Positions 1-12,685 are shown, counted from the stretch's first letter. The stretch: DNA of 64,000 nt from Spongiibacteraceae bacterium (GCA_028280715.1 JANQLG010000023.1:62001-126000), one strand, 5' to 3'. Notes: generated from the sequence alone by a model not told the origin. Numbers and translations are program-made.

Positions 1-1
1 G

Positions 2-151
2 CGCTTACGTGATTACTTTGGGCCTGACTGTGTTAGTTTAAACTATGAGAGTAATACCACGAGGTTGATAGCGCAGCGAGACGTTAACGCGGCACAGCGA
101 GAAGTTAACACAACACAGCAGGAAGTCGCCCGAGAAAAGGTCAATTATTAA
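2..151 (+). CDS. dnaE: DNA polymerase III alpha subunit, C-terminal fragment
   Basis: The window opens inside a reading frame of 49 codons ending in TAA at 149-151. Its first residues (LRDYFGPDCVSLNYES) resemble the extreme C-terminus of bacterial DnaE, the replicative polymerase subunit, which in E. coli ends with a similar LR..-G-..V-L-..  stretch. dnaE directly precedes accA in many gammaproteobacteria, which supports the call. After the point where E. coli DnaE stops, this protein runs on for about 30 residues made of a 7-residue repeat (see the repeat at 68-130). The rest of the gene lies outside the window, so identity rests on a short match plus gene order. Confidence 0.72.
   Translation, partial: RLRDYFGPDCVSLNYESNTTRLIAQRDVNAAQREVNTTQQEVAREKVNY
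68..130 (+). repeat. Three tandem 21-bp repeats in the dnaE tail
   Basis: Units 68-88, 89-109 and 110-130 are imperfect copies of a 21-bp sequence, each encoding a 7-residue unit of the form x-(A/T)-Q-(R/Q)-(D/E)-V-(N/A). The repeat is in frame and its third unit is the most diverged. A heptad period with charged and polar residues suggests a helical tail. It ends seven codons before the stop. Confidence 0.85.
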
Positions 152-245
152 GGTCGTCTAAAAGGGTGGTCGACTATAAGGCGATAATCGCGTATCGTTG
201 CGCACTTTACTTTTGACCACATACGTACCAGATTGATAGACGTTT

Positions 246-1196
246 ATGAATCCGAATTTCCTCGATTTTGAACAACCCATCGCTGAGCTTGAAGTGAAAA
301 TTGAAGAGTTACAGTTGGTGGGTTCCGATAATGACCTCAATATCGCCGAAGAGATTAATAAGCTAAGGGATAAAAGCACCAAGCTTACCGAGAAAATATT
401 TGCCAATCTGTCGCCTTGGGAAACAGTTAAGGTTGCCCGTCATCCGCAGCGCCCCTACAGCGTGGATTACATCGAACGGGTTTTCACTGACTTTGAAGAA
501 CTACACGGTGATCGCCACTTCGCTGATGATAAAGCGATAGTGGGTGGTTTGGCGCGCCTTGATGGCGAACCCGTGATGGTGATCGGTCAGGAGAAAGGCC
601 GCAGTGTTCAGGACAAAGTAAAACGCAATTTTGGTATGCCCAAACCGGAAGGTTACCGTAAAGCTCTGCGTTTAATGGAAATGGCAGAACGTTTTAAACT
701 GCCGATTATCACTTTAATTGATACGCCAGGGGCTTATCCTGGTATTGATAGTGAAGAGCGTGGTATCAGTGAAGCGATTGCACAAAACCTGGCAGTGATG
801 TCGCGTCTTAAAACACCAATTATTTGTGTGGTAATTGGTGAAGGTAGTTCCGGTGGCGCTCTGGGTATTGGTGTGGGTGATCATTTGGCGATGTTGCAAT
901 ATTCAACCTACTTTGTCATTTCTCCTGAAGGTTGTGCCAATATTATTTGGAAAACTTCAGATAAAGCACCTGATGCGGCAGAAGCGATGGGTTTGACGTC
1001 CACAGTACTTGAGAATCTTGGCATTGTTGATTCAACTATAGAAGAACCGTTAGGTGGTGCGCATCGCGATATCGATTTAATGTCCAGCAGGATTAAAGAT
1101 CATCTTGTTAAGCAATTAAATCTGTTAAAAGAATTGCCCGAAGATCAGTTACTCGATAAGCGTTATCAGCGTTTAATGTCCTACGGTAACGAATAA
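246..1196 (+). CDS. accA: Acetyl-CoA carboxylase carboxyltransferase subunit alpha
   Basis: AccA pairs with AccD to form the carboxyltransferase that moves CO2 from biotin carboxyl carrier protein to acetyl-CoA, making malonyl-CoA for fatty acid synthesis in the cytosol. The 316-residue protein matches the usual length (E. coli 319). The N-terminal helical part starts [13 protein letters not shown], and the crotonase-like core carries the typical DTPGAYPG (about residue 159) and [15 protein letters not shown] (about 198) motifs, which form the acyl-CoA and carboxybiotin site. It lies 94 bp after dnaE, the usual gammaproteobacterial arrangement, and is followed by tilS. ATG start; nothing odd was seen. 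Confidence 0.97.
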   Translation: MNPNFLDFEQPIAELEVKIEELQLVGSDNDLNIAEEINKLRDKSTKLTEKIFANLSPWETVKVARHPQRPYSVDYIERVFTDFEELHGDRHFADDKAIVGGLARLDGEPVMVIGQEKGRSVQDKVKRNFGMPKPEGYRKALRLMEMAERFKLPIITLIDTPGAYPGIDSEERGISEAIAQNLAVMSRLKTPIICVVIGEGSSGGALGIGVGDHLAMLQYSTYFVISPEGCANIIWKTSDKAPDAAEAMGLTSTVLENLGIVDSTIEEPLGGAHRDIDLMSSRIKDHLVKQLNLLKELPEDQLLDKRYQRLMSYGNE

Positions 1197-1286
1197 GCAG
1201 CACCGTTTTTTAAAAGTACTAGCGGATCATTGCTGGTAAGTAAGTCGCCGGAAAATAAATACTGGCACATAAAAACAGCGGAACGC

Positions 1287-2621
1287 ATGAGCTTATTGAA
1301 TGATTTCCAAAACACTATTACTCCCTTTCTGGATGCCCGTCGCTGGTTAGTTGCTTATAGCGGTGGAGTCGATTCCCATGTATTACTACACCTCTTAGTC
1401 AACACGCCTGATCACCCCCCCATCACAGCTATCCATATCAACCATCAGTTACAGGACGAATCTGATCAATGGTTACAGCACTGCGAAAAAATTGCTTCTC
1501 AGCTCAATGTAGAATTTGATAGCCGCAGTGTTGATGTTCGTTGCTCTGGTGGTGAAAGCTTGGAAGATAAAGCACGTCAGGCGCGTTATGGAGTGTTCGA
1601 GTCGATTTTAGCCATTGGTGATGTGTTAATGATGGGGCATCACCGTGATGATCAGGTTGAAACCCTGTTGTTGAGGATGTTGCGCGGTAGTGGTGCCCAG
1701 GGTAATGCTGCAATCCCTCAAAGGAGGATGTTGGGGCTGGGGCAATTATTCCGGCCATTACTGGGTAGCTCACGGGAGCAAATTGAAGCCTACGCCACTG
1801 AGCAAAAACTCCATTGGATAGAAGATCCAAGCAATCAAAGCATACAACATGATCGAAATTTTCTGCGTCAAGAGTTGTTCCCTTTGCTGGAAGATCGCTG
1901 GCCTAAATACCGGGCAACTCTGGCACGCAGTGCAGCGCTCAGTGAAGAAGCTGCGGCATTAAATCAGGAGCTGGCAGAGATCGATTTTCATAGCCAGGGC
2001 TTGTCACCGGAAGCGGCTTCGCTACCAATAGCAACGATTGGCCAGCTCTCTTACCGTCGACAGAAAAACTTGCTGCGCTATTGGCTGCAGTATCGGGGAT
2101 TTACCCTGCCCAGCGTGGCGCAGCTCAATGCCGTTATCAATGAATTAATGACTGCACGCGAGGATGCAGAACCATTAGTACAGTGGCAAGGCGTTCAGTT
2201 ACGGCGTTTTAAAGATGAGTTGTATGCGATGGCATCTTTAGGGGAAATCGATAGTGGTGATAGTTTCAGCGGTAATAGCTTCGAGCTCCAGCCAGGAGAA
2301 GCAATTGATCGACCCGGTATAGGAACGCTGTCTCTCAAATCTGTCGTTGGCCACGGTATTCGAGCCAAAGTCATAACGGATCAGGGATTAGTAGTTCACT
2401 TCAGGCAGGGTGGAGAACGCTGCAAACCTGCGCAGCGGGAAAAATCTCAAACACTGAAAAAACTCTTTCAGGAGTATCAGGTAGAGCCCTGGCTGCGTGA
2501 TCGGGTCCCTTTGCTTTATTGCCATGACGAATTGGTTGCTGTGGGAGACTACTGGGTTTGTGATGGCTATCAGGCAGAGCACGAGCAGCAGGGGTTCGAG
2601 GTTTGTTGGCATAGACCCTAG
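1287..2621 (+). CDS. tilS: tRNA(Ile)-lysidine synthase
   Basis: TilS uses ATP to attach lysine to C34 of the CAU anticodon of an isoleucine tRNA, so the tRNA reads AUA. The N-terminal PP-loop ATPase motif SGGVDS is visible about 25 residues from the chosen start, followed by the substrate-binding region and a C-terminal TilS_C domain (FRQGGERCKP ... TLKKLFQE). The frame could open at a TTG at 1230, but ATG 1287 puts the PP-loop at the usual distance and gives 444 residues, close to the E. coli 432. It follows accA on the same strand by about 90 bp, an order conserved in relatives. Confidence 0.93.
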   Translation: MSLLNDFQNTITPFLDARRWLVAYSGGVDSHVLLHLLVNTPDHPPITAIHINHQLQDESDQWLQHCEKIASQLNVEFDSRSVDVRCSGGESLEDKARQARYGVFESILAIGDVLMMGHHRDDQVETLLLRMLRGSGAQGNAAIPQRRMLGLGQLFRPLLGSSREQIEAYATEQKLHWIEDPSNQSIQHDRNFLRQELFPLLEDRWPKYRATLARSAALSEEAAALNQELAEIDFHSQGLSPEAASLPIATIGQLSYRRQKNLLRYWLQYRGFTLPSVAQLNAVINELMTAREDAEPLVQWQGVQLRRFKDELYAMASLGEIDSGDSFSGNSFELQPGEAIDRPGIGTLSLKSVVGHGIRAKVITDQGLVVHFRQGGERCKPAQREKSQTLKKLFQEYQVEPWLRDRVPLLYCHDELVAVGDYWVCDGYQAEHEQQGFEVCWHRP

Positions 2622-2717
2622 AGCTGATGCGCACAGTTTGTGGTAGGAAATACTCGCCGGGTTACTGATTAGGTGTTATACATCTACTATCCAGAATAAC
2701 AACAAGGATTCTGCATC

Positions 2718-3062
2718 GTGCTTAACCTTATCTCTTTGAAATGGCGACATCCCATTAAAACTGTCGGTCTGCTCATTGCTATAGGTGTAGGATTATCTGC
2801 TTGCGAGTCGGAGAATGAGCATTTCTGTGCACGCTATCAATATCTCTACAATCAATTATTATCCGATGATGTACCCAGTTATATGGAGATGCGCCAACAG
2901 CTGGAGGCTAATTTGGCTGATCCCAATAAGAAAAAAGAACAGGCTGAGTTCATGCTGTTTGTACTCGAAGACTGGAATAATGGTCTGAAGCCCGATGGGG
3001 AGGATGCTCGAGAGTTTTGTATGCGCATTGAACGGTGGCGAGGTTATCAGCCTGCCGGCTAA
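2718..3062 (+). CDS. Putative small lipoprotein, unknown function
   Basis: I do not recognise a family. The 114-residue product begins with a positively charged segment, a hydrophobic stretch and the lipobox LSAC (cysteine near residue 29), so it is probably a lipid-anchored envelope protein. The mature part is short, acidic and helical, with two further cysteines (HFCARY and REFCMR) that could form a disulfide. The start is GTG with AAGGA about 9 bp upstream. It sits alone between tilS and pyrG, about 95 bp after tilS and 218 bp before pyrG. Confidence 0.7.
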   Translation: MLNLISLKWRHPIKTVGLLIAIGVGLSACESENEHFCARYQYLYNQLLSDDVPSYMEMRQQLEANLADPNKKKEQAEFMLFVLEDWNNGLKPDGEDAREFCMRIERWRGYQPAG

Positions 3063-3137
3063 AACTTGATACCGTGAATTGGAAATATCTGTGATTGAGC
3101 AGGGCTGCCAAGCCTGTTAAACTGACGTCCCATTCTT

Positions 3138-3163
3138 GGAGGCAATACTTGTCTCCTTATTTT
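3138..3163 (+). terminator. Possible weak terminator after the lipoprotein gene
   Basis: GGAGGCAA at 3138-3145 pairs with TTGTCTCC at 3149-3156 (one G.T pair) around a three-base loop, and is followed by TTATTTT. The stem is short and the T tract is interrupted, so it may be weak or may instead belong to the pyrG leader. Confidence 0.4.
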
Positions 3164-3268
3164 GCATTAACCCAGGTGTTAACAGATACAAATAATCACT
3201 GCTAGTCAGTTAAAAGTAGTGGCAACTATAAGCTGTTGATACCTTAACCGTTTACCTAGACCTTATAA

Positions 3269-4915
<1,647 letters not shown>

Positions 4916-4961
4916 GGTAAATCGAGCAACACGAATCAAGTGTTAGTTTACAAAGGTTTAA

Positions 4962-5831
<870 letters not shown>

Positions 5832-5869
5832 TTGCAGAGCGTATGAAGCGCCTGGTACATGTGGAGTAA

Positions 5870-7165
<1,296 letters not shown>

Positions 7166-7193
7166 TAGCAGTAGTTATCAATTTTTTACCTAA

Positions 7194-7211
7194 GGCGGGA
7201 GCCTTCCCGCC
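7194..7211 (+). terminator. Stem-loop after eno
   Basis: GGCGGGA at 7194-7200 and TCCCGCC at 7205-7211 form a perfect 7-bp GC-rich stem with a 4-base loop, 28 bp past the eno stop. The following sequence (TGACACCTTTTAC) lacks an immediate T run, so it may be a weak terminator or an mRNA 3'-end stabiliser, with read-through into ftsB. Confidence 0.5.
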
Positions 7212-7292
7212 TGACACCTTTTACTTTCAACGTTTCCTGCTACTCTCTGTAGTGTCGGTTTGCCAAAAATTGTTGTCTTTTCCTGGTTAGCT

Positions 7293-7571
7293 ATGCGTTG
7301 GATTATTGTCGTTCTCTTGATTTTTTTAGTGGGTTTACAGTATCGGCTGTGGATTGGTCCTGGCAGTTGGGAAGAGATCGTACAACTGGAACGAGAAATA
7401 GATACCCAGCAAACCATTAATCAACGCCTGCAAGATCGCAATCAGGTTTTGGAGCACGAAGTGCACAGTCTAAAAAATGGATTGGACAGTGTGGAGGAAA
7501 GAGCCAGAACCGAATTAGGCTTGATTAAAGAAGGTGAAACCTTCTTTCTGATTAAAAAAGAAAAAGAATAA
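7293..7571 (+). CDS. ftsB: Cell division protein FtsB
   Basis: FtsB is a single-pass inner-membrane protein that joins FtsL and FtsQ at the division septum. The 92-residue form starting at ATG 7293 has a short cytoplasmic N-terminus, one membrane segment (RWIIVVLLIFLVGLQYRLW), a periplasmic coiled coil with heptad Leu/Ile, and the conserved ERARTELGLIKEGETFF stretch. A TTG at 7260 would add 11 residues, but the later ATG lines up with the E. coli start. It lies between eno and ispD, 5 bp before ispD, the usual setting. Confidence 0.92.
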   Translation: MRWIIVVLLIFLVGLQYRLWIGPGSWEEIVQLEREIDTQQTINQRLQDRNQVLEHEVHSLKNGLDSVEERARTELGLIKEGETFFLIKKEKE

Positions 7572-7576
7572 TTTTG

Positions 7577-8302
7577 ATGAGTGAAACAGCAGCTCGAACA
7601 AATGTGACAGAAACCCAGTCAGCAAAAATTTATGCTGTTGTACCAGCGGCTGGTGTTGGCACAAGAATGGGTGCTTCCCAACCCAAACAGTATTTATCGG
7701 TGTTGGGAAAAACTGTTATGGAGCATACGCTGGAAAAATTATTGAGTGAACAGCGTATTGAAAAAATTGTGGTTGCCCTTTCTAAAGAAGATCAATACTG
7801 GAAATCGCTTAATGTGTTTAATAATTCGCGTATTGATGTTACTGAGGGTGGAAAGGAGCGAGCAGATTCAGTACACAATGGCTTGAATTTTTTAGCGTCA
7901 GTTTGCCAGCCGAATGACTGGGTACTTGTTCACGATGTGGCTCGGCCTTGTTTACCTTTAAACGATTTGGGCAAGCTCATTGATCAGTTACAGGATGATA
8001 GCGTGGGTGGTATTTTAGCTATACCTGTGAGTGACACAATTAAGCAGGTTGATGGTGATTCCATTAGCGATACTGTCGATAGAAGTCGGCTATGGCATGC
8101 ACTAACACCTCAGATGTTTCGCTTTGATGTGTTACGGCAGGCTTTGGAAAAAGGGGTAGGTGTTTTTGATATTACTGATGAGGCATCAGCCGTAGAATTT
8201 GCCGGTTTTAAACCCAGGGTGGTGGAAGGCGATCGCTGTAATATAAAAATTACCCGGCCAGATGATTTGGCATTAGCTGAATATTATTTGAGCCGGACTT
8301 AA
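7577..8302 (+). CDS. ispD: 2-C-methyl-D-erythritol 4-phosphate cytidylyltransferase
   Basis: IspD couples CTP to MEP to form CDP-ME, the third step of the non-mevalonate isoprenoid pathway. The 241-residue protein has the CTP-binding motif PAAGVGTRMG, the PKQYL segment, the conserved HDVARPC motif and a C-terminal NIKITRPDDLALAEYYL stretch. A TTG codon directly before the ATG could also start it; ATG 7577 is preferred. It is tightly spaced after ftsB and about 50 bp before ispF, which catalyses a later step of the same pathway. Confidence 0.96.
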   Translation: MSETAARTNVTETQSAKIYAVVPAAGVGTRMGASQPKQYLSVLGKTVMEHTLEKLLSEQRIEKIVVALSKEDQYWKSLNVFNNSRIDVTEGGKERADSVHNGLNFLASVCQPNDWVLVHDVARPCLPLNDLGKLIDQLQDDSVGGILAIPVSDTIKQVDGDSISDTVDRSRLWHALTPQMFRFDVLRQALEKGVGVFDITDEASAVEFAGFKPRVVEGDRCNIKITRPDDLALAEYYLSRT

Positions 8303-8351
8303 ATTAAGCCATTCTGTGGATTAGATCATTCGATATAGAGGAAGGTGATCT

Positions 8352-8822
8352 GTGCGTATTGGACAAGGTTATGACGTTCACCGCTTTGGCGAAGGTGATC
8401 ATATTGTTATAGGAGGTGTGAGTATTCCTCATCAGCAAGGCCTGATTGCGCACTCCGATGGTGATGTCTTGATTCACGCTTTGTGCGACGCTTTGCTGGG
8501 AGCCTGTGGTTTAGGTGATATCGGGCAGCACTTTCCCGATACTGGCCAAGCCTATGCTAACGTTGACAGTCGTGAGTTGTTGCGCAGTTGCTATAGTCTG
8601 GTTGAGCAGCACGGATATCATCTGGGTAATGCCGACATGACAATCGTTGCCCAATCGCCAAAAATGGCGCCGCATATCAAAGCGATGTGTGAAAATATTG
8701 CCAGTGATTTAAATGCCGACAGCAGCCAAATCAATGTCAAAGCGACAACCACGGAACAGCTAGGTTTTACCGGTCGTAAAGAAGGTATCGCTGCCTATGC
8801 CGTAGTGTTATTGCTTAAATAA
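8352..8822 (+). CDS. ispF: 2-C-methyl-D-erythritol 2,4-cyclodiphosphate synthase
   Basis: IspF cyclises CDP-ME 2-phosphate to MEcPP with release of CMP in isoprenoid synthesis. The 156-residue product begins with the zinc-binding DVH motif ([11 protein letters not shown]), followed by [11 protein letters not shown], which supplies the third metal-binding His, and ends with the family's [17 protein letters not shown] motif. The start is GTG with GGAAGG upstream. It is separated from truD by only 3 bp, so the two are probably translated from one message. Confidence 0.97.
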   Translation: MRIGQGYDVHRFGEGDHIVIGGVSIPHQQGLIAHSDGDVLIHALCDALLGACGLGDIGQHFPDTGQAYANVDSRELLRSCYSLVEQHGYHLGNADMTIVAQSPKMAPHIKAMCENIASDLNADSSQINVKATTTEQLGFTGRKEGIAAYAVVLLLK

Positions 8823-8825
8823 CCC

Positions 8826-9878
8826 ATGTCGTACTCTTTAAGCCTTCCTTTCGCTTATGGTTCGCCTGATTTGGCAGGGGTGTTGCGGGTAGAGTCGGAA
8901 GATTTCTATGTAGAAGAGCAGTTAGGTTTTTCTCCATCCGGTGAAGGAGAGCATGTTTTTCTTTGGCTGGAAAAGAAAAATACCAATACCCAGTTTGCCG
9001 CCAAGCAGATTGCGAAACTGGCCAATGTTGCCGAGAAGTATGTCAGCTACTCAGGTATGAAGGATCGGCGCGCCGTGACTCGACAATGGTTCAGTGTACA
9101 TTTACCAGGCAAGGAACGGCCTGACTGGCAGCAACTCGATGATGATAATATAAGCGTATTACAGTGTGTGAGGCACCAACGCAAATTACGTCGTGGAGTG
9201 CATCGAGGGAATTTTTTCCGCATCACTGCGAAAAACATTCAGGGCGATACGAATGGATTGGCAAAAAAAATTGAGCAAATAAAAATACAAGGCGTGCCCA
9301 ATTACTTCGGAGAGCAGCGGTTCGGCATACAGGGGCGAAACCTCGATCAAGCTATTAAATGGTTTAGTCGTGAAATAAAACCACGAAGACAACAGCAAGG
9401 CATTTATTTATCCGCTGCCAGAGCATTTTTGTTTAATCAGATTATTGCCCAGCGCGTAATAGATAACACTTGGTTGCAGGTGCTGCCCGGTGAATTATTA
9501 ATGTTGGCAGGTACGAACAGTATTTTTGAAAATATTGAAGAAGATAATGAAATATTACAGCAGCGAATAGCTGAAGGTGATATTCATACGACTGGTTTGC
9601 TCTTTGGTAGATCCAAACAACAGCATCAGCATTCAGTTCTTTCAAAACTCGAAGATCAGGTGCTTGAGCGTCATCCACAATTAGTTTCAGGGTTAGAACA
9701 AGCTGGTTTAAAAGCGGAACGTAGAGCATTGCGTGTTATTCCTGAAAATTTGCGCTATGACTTAGGCGAAGACACAGTAGAAATAACCTTCTCATTGCCC
9801 AGTGGCTGTTTCGCTACTGCAGTTATGCGAGAATTACTACAGTATGAGGTCGTCACAGAGGCCTACGATAATAATTAG
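8826..9878 (+). CDS. truD: tRNA pseudouridine(13) synthase
   Basis: TruD isomerises U13 of certain tRNAs to pseudouridine. The 350-residue protein carries the catalytic aspartate in SGMKDRRAVTRQW (about residue 80), the RGNFFRI and NYFGEQRFG motifs, and SAARAFLFNQI, all typical of the family. It follows ispF by 3 bp and precedes pcm by 9 bp. In many gammaproteobacteria surE sits between truD and pcm; here there is no room for it. Confidence 0.96.
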   Translation: MSYSLSLPFAYGSPDLAGVLRVESEDFYVEEQLGFSPSGEGEHVFLWLEKKNTNTQFAAKQIAKLANVAEKYVSYSGMKDRRAVTRQWFSVHLPGKERPDWQQLDDDNISVLQCVRHQRKLRRGVHRGNFFRITAKNIQGDTNGLAKKIEQIKIQGVPNYFGEQRFGIQGRNLDQAIKWFSREIKPRRQQQGIYLSAARAFLFNQIIAQRVIDNTWLQVLPGELLMLAGTNSIFENIEEDNEILQQRIAEGDIHTTGLLFGRSKQQHQHSVLSKLEDQVLERHPQLVSGLEQAGLKAERRALRVIPENLRYDLGEDTVEITFSLPSGCFATAVMRELLQYEVVTEAYDNN

Positions 9879-9887
9879 GAGTAGTTA

Positions 9888-10553
9888 GTGAGTAAGTTAA
9901 ATCTCGCGGGAATTGGTATGACGTCTCAGCGAACCCGCGACCGCCTAGTGCAGCGTTTATGTGATCAAGGAATAGAAAGCACTGAAGTTCTTGAGGTGAT
10001 GAGAACAACGCCTAGACATATCTTTTTGGATGAAGCTTTAGCGCATCGCGCCTATGAAGATGACGCATTGCCAATTGGCTTTCAACAAACGATTTCTCAA
10101 CCCTATACCGTTGCCAGAATGACGGAGCTGCTTTTAGCATCGGGGCCTCTGAAGCGTGTGCTGGAAGTGGGTACCGGTTCCGGTTATCAAACGACGGTAC
10201 TCGCGCAGTTAGTAGAACGTGTTTACAGTGTTGAACGAATCAAACCGTTACAGGAAAAAGCCAGAGAACGGTTTCAATTGCTTGGTGTGCGTAATGTGCA
10301 TTTAAAACACGCTGATGGTGGTTTTGGCTGGCCGGAAAAGGGGCCTTTTGACGGTATTATTTCTACAGCCGCCCCTGAAGAGATTCCCGGCGAATTGATC
10401 GATCAACTGGATGAAGGTGGGCGCCTGGTTATTCCAGTGGGTGGAAGTACAAGCCAACAATTGATCTTGATTGAGAAGAAGCAAGACGAAATGATCCAGT
10501 CAATGGTTGAACCCGCGAATTTTGTACCCCTGCGATCAGGTCTCATTCGTTAA
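9888..10553 (+). CDS. pcm: Protein-L-isoaspartate O-methyltransferase
   Basis: Pcm methylates isoaspartyl residues in aged proteins with SAM, starting their repair. The 221-residue protein shows the family's [26 protein letters not shown] and SAM-binding [16 protein letters not shown] motifs, then [13 protein letters not shown] and the VPLRSGLIR end. The start is GTG with GGAG 9 bp upstream. It lies between truD and the DUF368 gene, on the way to nlpD-rpoS, as in Pseudomonas apart from the absent surE. Confidence 0.96.
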   Translation: MSKLNLAGIGMTSQRTRDRLVQRLCDQGIESTEVLEVMRTTPRHIFLDEALAHRAYEDDALPIGFQQTISQPYTVARMTELLLASGPLKRVLEVGTGSGYQTTVLAQLVERVYSVERIKPLQEKARERFQLLGVRNVHLKHADGGFGWPEKGPFDGIISTAAPEEIPGELIDQLDEGGRLVIPVGGSTSQQLILIEKKQDEMIQSMVEPANFVPLRSGLIR

Positions 10554-10593
10554 TTTTTAACTCCGATAAACTCCGCAAAGTAGGGTAATTTAC

Positions 10594-11529
10594 ATGGGAG
10601 CAAAGCGTTTTGTCAGTGTGTACCTTAAGGGTATGGCAATGGGGGCTGCGGATGTTGTGCCCGGAGTATCCGGTGGTACGGTGGCGTTTATCACCGGGAT
10701 TTACGAAGAGTTAATCGGCAGTATCCGATCTATAAGCCCTCACGCGGTAACGATTTTGGTTAAGCAGGGTGTAGCCGCCTGCTGGGAGCATATCAATGGC
10801 AATTTCCTGTTAACCCTGTTACTCGGAATTATCACCAGCATCTTTTCACTGGCTAGAATCATCACTTACTTATTGGAAGCGCAGCCTTTATTGGTATGGT
10901 CCTTTTTTTTCGGGTTGATTGCCGCGTCATCAGTGCATATGGCCAAACAGGTGAAGCAATGGAATTTAACTATGCTGGCTGTTTTCATCATTGGGTTGGC
11001 TTTTGCCTTTGTGGTGGGAGAATTGAAACCCTCCGAAGTTGAAGCCAATCCACTGATCATTTTTCTTTCCGGAAGTATTGCCATATGCGCAATGATTCTG
11101 CCCGGAATATCAGGCAGTTTTATCCTGGTATTGCTCGGCATGTATGCCCATATTCTAGAAGGGGTGAAACAGCTGGATATGGTGATTCTGCTATCTTTTG
11201 CTGCGGGTTGTGTAATTGGAATTCTCACCTTTGCACAAATTTTGTCCTGGTTGTTTAAGCGTTTTCATGATTTGACTCTAGTCCTGTTGACGGGCTTTCT
11301 GGTGGGTTCTCTCAACCTGGTATGGCCCTGGAAAGAAACCTTGAGTTATTACACTAACAGTGATGGTGAGCGATTAGCGCTTGAACAAAATAATGTTTTG
11401 CCGGCTACTTTCGAAGCAACAATGGCTACTGACTCAAGTACTTGGATGTGTATAGGTTTAATGGTTGTAGGGCTGTTATTAGTGATTTTTCTCGAACAAA
11501 TTGGAAAAAATACTGTCGAGAAGCCCTGA
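10594..11529 (+). CDS. DUF368 (PopT-type) undecaprenyl-phosphate translocase
   Basis: DUF368 proteins are polytopic inner-membrane proteins that were shown to return undecaprenyl phosphate, the lipid carrier of peptidoglycan and O-antigen synthesis, across the membrane. The 311-residue product has the family signatures KGMAMGAADVVPGVSGGTVAFITGIYE at the N-terminus and a second, internally related motif (ICAMILPGISGSFILVLLGMY) about 160 residues on, giving an inverted-repeat layout with 8 or more membrane spans. It lies between pcm and nlpD; its neighbour NlpD also acts on the cell wall. The family is certain, the transport role is from family knowledge. Confidence 0.88.
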   Translation: MGAKRFVSVYLKGMAMGAADVVPGVSGGTVAFITGIYEELIGSIRSISPHAVTILVKQGVAACWEHINGNFLLTLLLGIITSIFSLARIITYLLEAQPLLVWSFFFGLIAASSVHMAKQVKQWNLTMLAVFIIGLAFAFVVGELKPSEVEANPLIIFLSGSIAICAMILPGISGSFILVLLGMYAHILEGVKQLDMVILLSFAAGCVIGILTFAQILSWLFKRFHDLTLVLLTGFLVGSLNLVWPWKETLSYYTNSDGERLALEQNNVLPATFEATMATDSSTWMCIGLMVVGLLLVIFLEQIGKNTVEKP

Positions 11530-11745
11530 GAAATGAAAAAAAGCCATCTTTTTTAGATTTTTATACCATTAAAAATATTTTTTTAATTCTCAAAAAGTTA
11601 TTAAAACATCGTAATGTTAGATCAACGATTACGTCAACGTTTATAATTTTTCCAAATAAAATCATGGTATTAAGAGTTAATGTTAATAAACAATCTGATT
11701 CTGAAGGCCCACAAAAACCTTCCGAATTGATCAAGTATTGATCAA
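11530..11745. other. AT-rich gap between the DUF368 gene and nlpD
   Basis: These 216 bp are much richer in A+T than the flanks. A 99-codon open frame from 11442 crosses it but overlaps the end of the DUF368 gene in another frame, is rich in Lys/Ile/Asn as AT-rich DNA gives by chance, and has no recognisable family. I treat the stretch as noncoding and probably promoter-bearing for nlpD-rpoS. Confidence 0.55.
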
Positions 11746-12543
11746 ATGTTGAAGCGTAAGAATATGGCTAGGCCATTGATTTACACAGTAATTTTTTGCC
11801 TTTCAGGTTGCCTTGGTGGCAATTTGCCGGCTCCCGTGGTAGAGCGGGAGGAGCATCAAGGTAAAGCATATAAGCGTCATATAGTAGCTAAGGGGGAAAC
11901 CCTTTTTTCTATTGCGTGGCGCTATGGAATGGATGTTAGGGAGTTAGCAGCTGCTAACAGTTTGGTGTCACCTTACATCATCTACCCTGGTCAGGTTTTG
12001 CAACTTGCAACAACACAAAAACATAGTTCAACTGTTAGTTTAAGCCAGCCCCGAAATCAATCAGTAACATCCAAAACTTCGTCAGTTAAGAGAGATGCGC
12101 CGGCTGTTTCGCTACCGCCTTCCTCTAGTGTTAGACAAACTGAAAATGATTTGTCCCTTGATAAAAATCGCTATCCTTTTGTATGGAAGTGGCCTGCCGA
12201 AGGAAAAATGCTCCGTTCGTATTCCTCATCTAGTGCAATTCATAAGGGTATTGATATTCAAGGAAATTTGGGCGAGGCTGTACGTGCGGCTAACAGTGGC
12301 AAAGTGGTTTATGCTGGGAGCGGCTTAGTAGGATACGGCAAACTATTGATCATTAAACATGACGAGCGTTACCTCAGTGCCTATGGCCACAACAGCAAGT
12401 TGCTGGCAAAGGAAGGGGAGCTGGTTAAAGTAGGTCAGAAGATTGCTGAGTTTGGGGATACTGGAACTGATCGGGTGAAATTGCATTTTCAAGTTCGTCG
12501 AGATGGTAAACCTGTTGATCCAATTAAGTTATTGCCCAAGTAA
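11746..12543 (+). CDS. nlpD: LysM/M23-domain lipoprotein NlpD, amidase activator
   Basis: NlpD is an envelope lipoprotein that activates the peptidoglycan amidase AmiC during daughter-cell separation. The product has a signal peptide with lipobox LSGC, a LysM domain (HIVAKGETLFSIAWRYGMD ... IIYPGQVLQL), a Ser/Thr-rich linker and a C-terminal M23 (LytM) domain. In that domain the first metal-site motif HKGID is intact, which E. coli NlpD lacks (Asn), but the HxH motif is only K-L-H, so it is probably non-catalytic like other NlpD proteins. ATG 11746 gives 265 residues; ATG 11764 is an alternative. It precedes rpoS, as in most gammaproteobacteria. Confidence 0.92.
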   Translation: MLKRKNMARPLIYTVIFCLSGCLGGNLPAPVVEREEHQGKAYKRHIVAKGETLFSIAWRYGMDVRELAAANSLVSPYIIYPGQVLQLATTQKHSSTVSLSQPRNQSVTSKTSSVKRDAPAVSLPPSSSVRQTENDLSLDKNRYPFVWKWPAEGKMLRSYSSSSAIHKGIDIQGNLGEAVRAANSGKVVYAGSGLVGYGKLLIIKHDERYLSAYGHNSKLLAKEGELVKVGQKIAEFGDTGTDRVKLHFQVRRDGKPVDPIKLLPK

Positions 12544-12552
12544 AAGATATAT

Positions 12553-12590
12553 TGAAGTAATAGATAGCAAGTGAAGTAGTAGATAGTAAG
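12553..12590 (+). repeat. Two tandem 19-bp repeats between nlpD and rpoS
   Basis: Positions 12553-12571 and 12572-12590 are two 19-bp copies differing at two positions, directly after the nlpD stop. They lie within the region that should contain rpoS leader or promoter sequence. No function can be assigned. Confidence 0.8.
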
Positions 12591-12685
12591 TGTAGTGGGT
12601 ACGTATTTATACCAAGCGGTTAAGTGGTATTACGAATGGACTTACTGTTGGAAAGAGAAGTAAATGGACTGTCGGGGTGCCCTGA

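Noticed and set aside
11442-11741. A 99-codon open frame overlapping the end of the DUF368 gene
   Set aside because: It overlaps a solid gene in another frame, has AT-driven composition with many Lys/Ile/Asn and no domain or ribosome-binding site.
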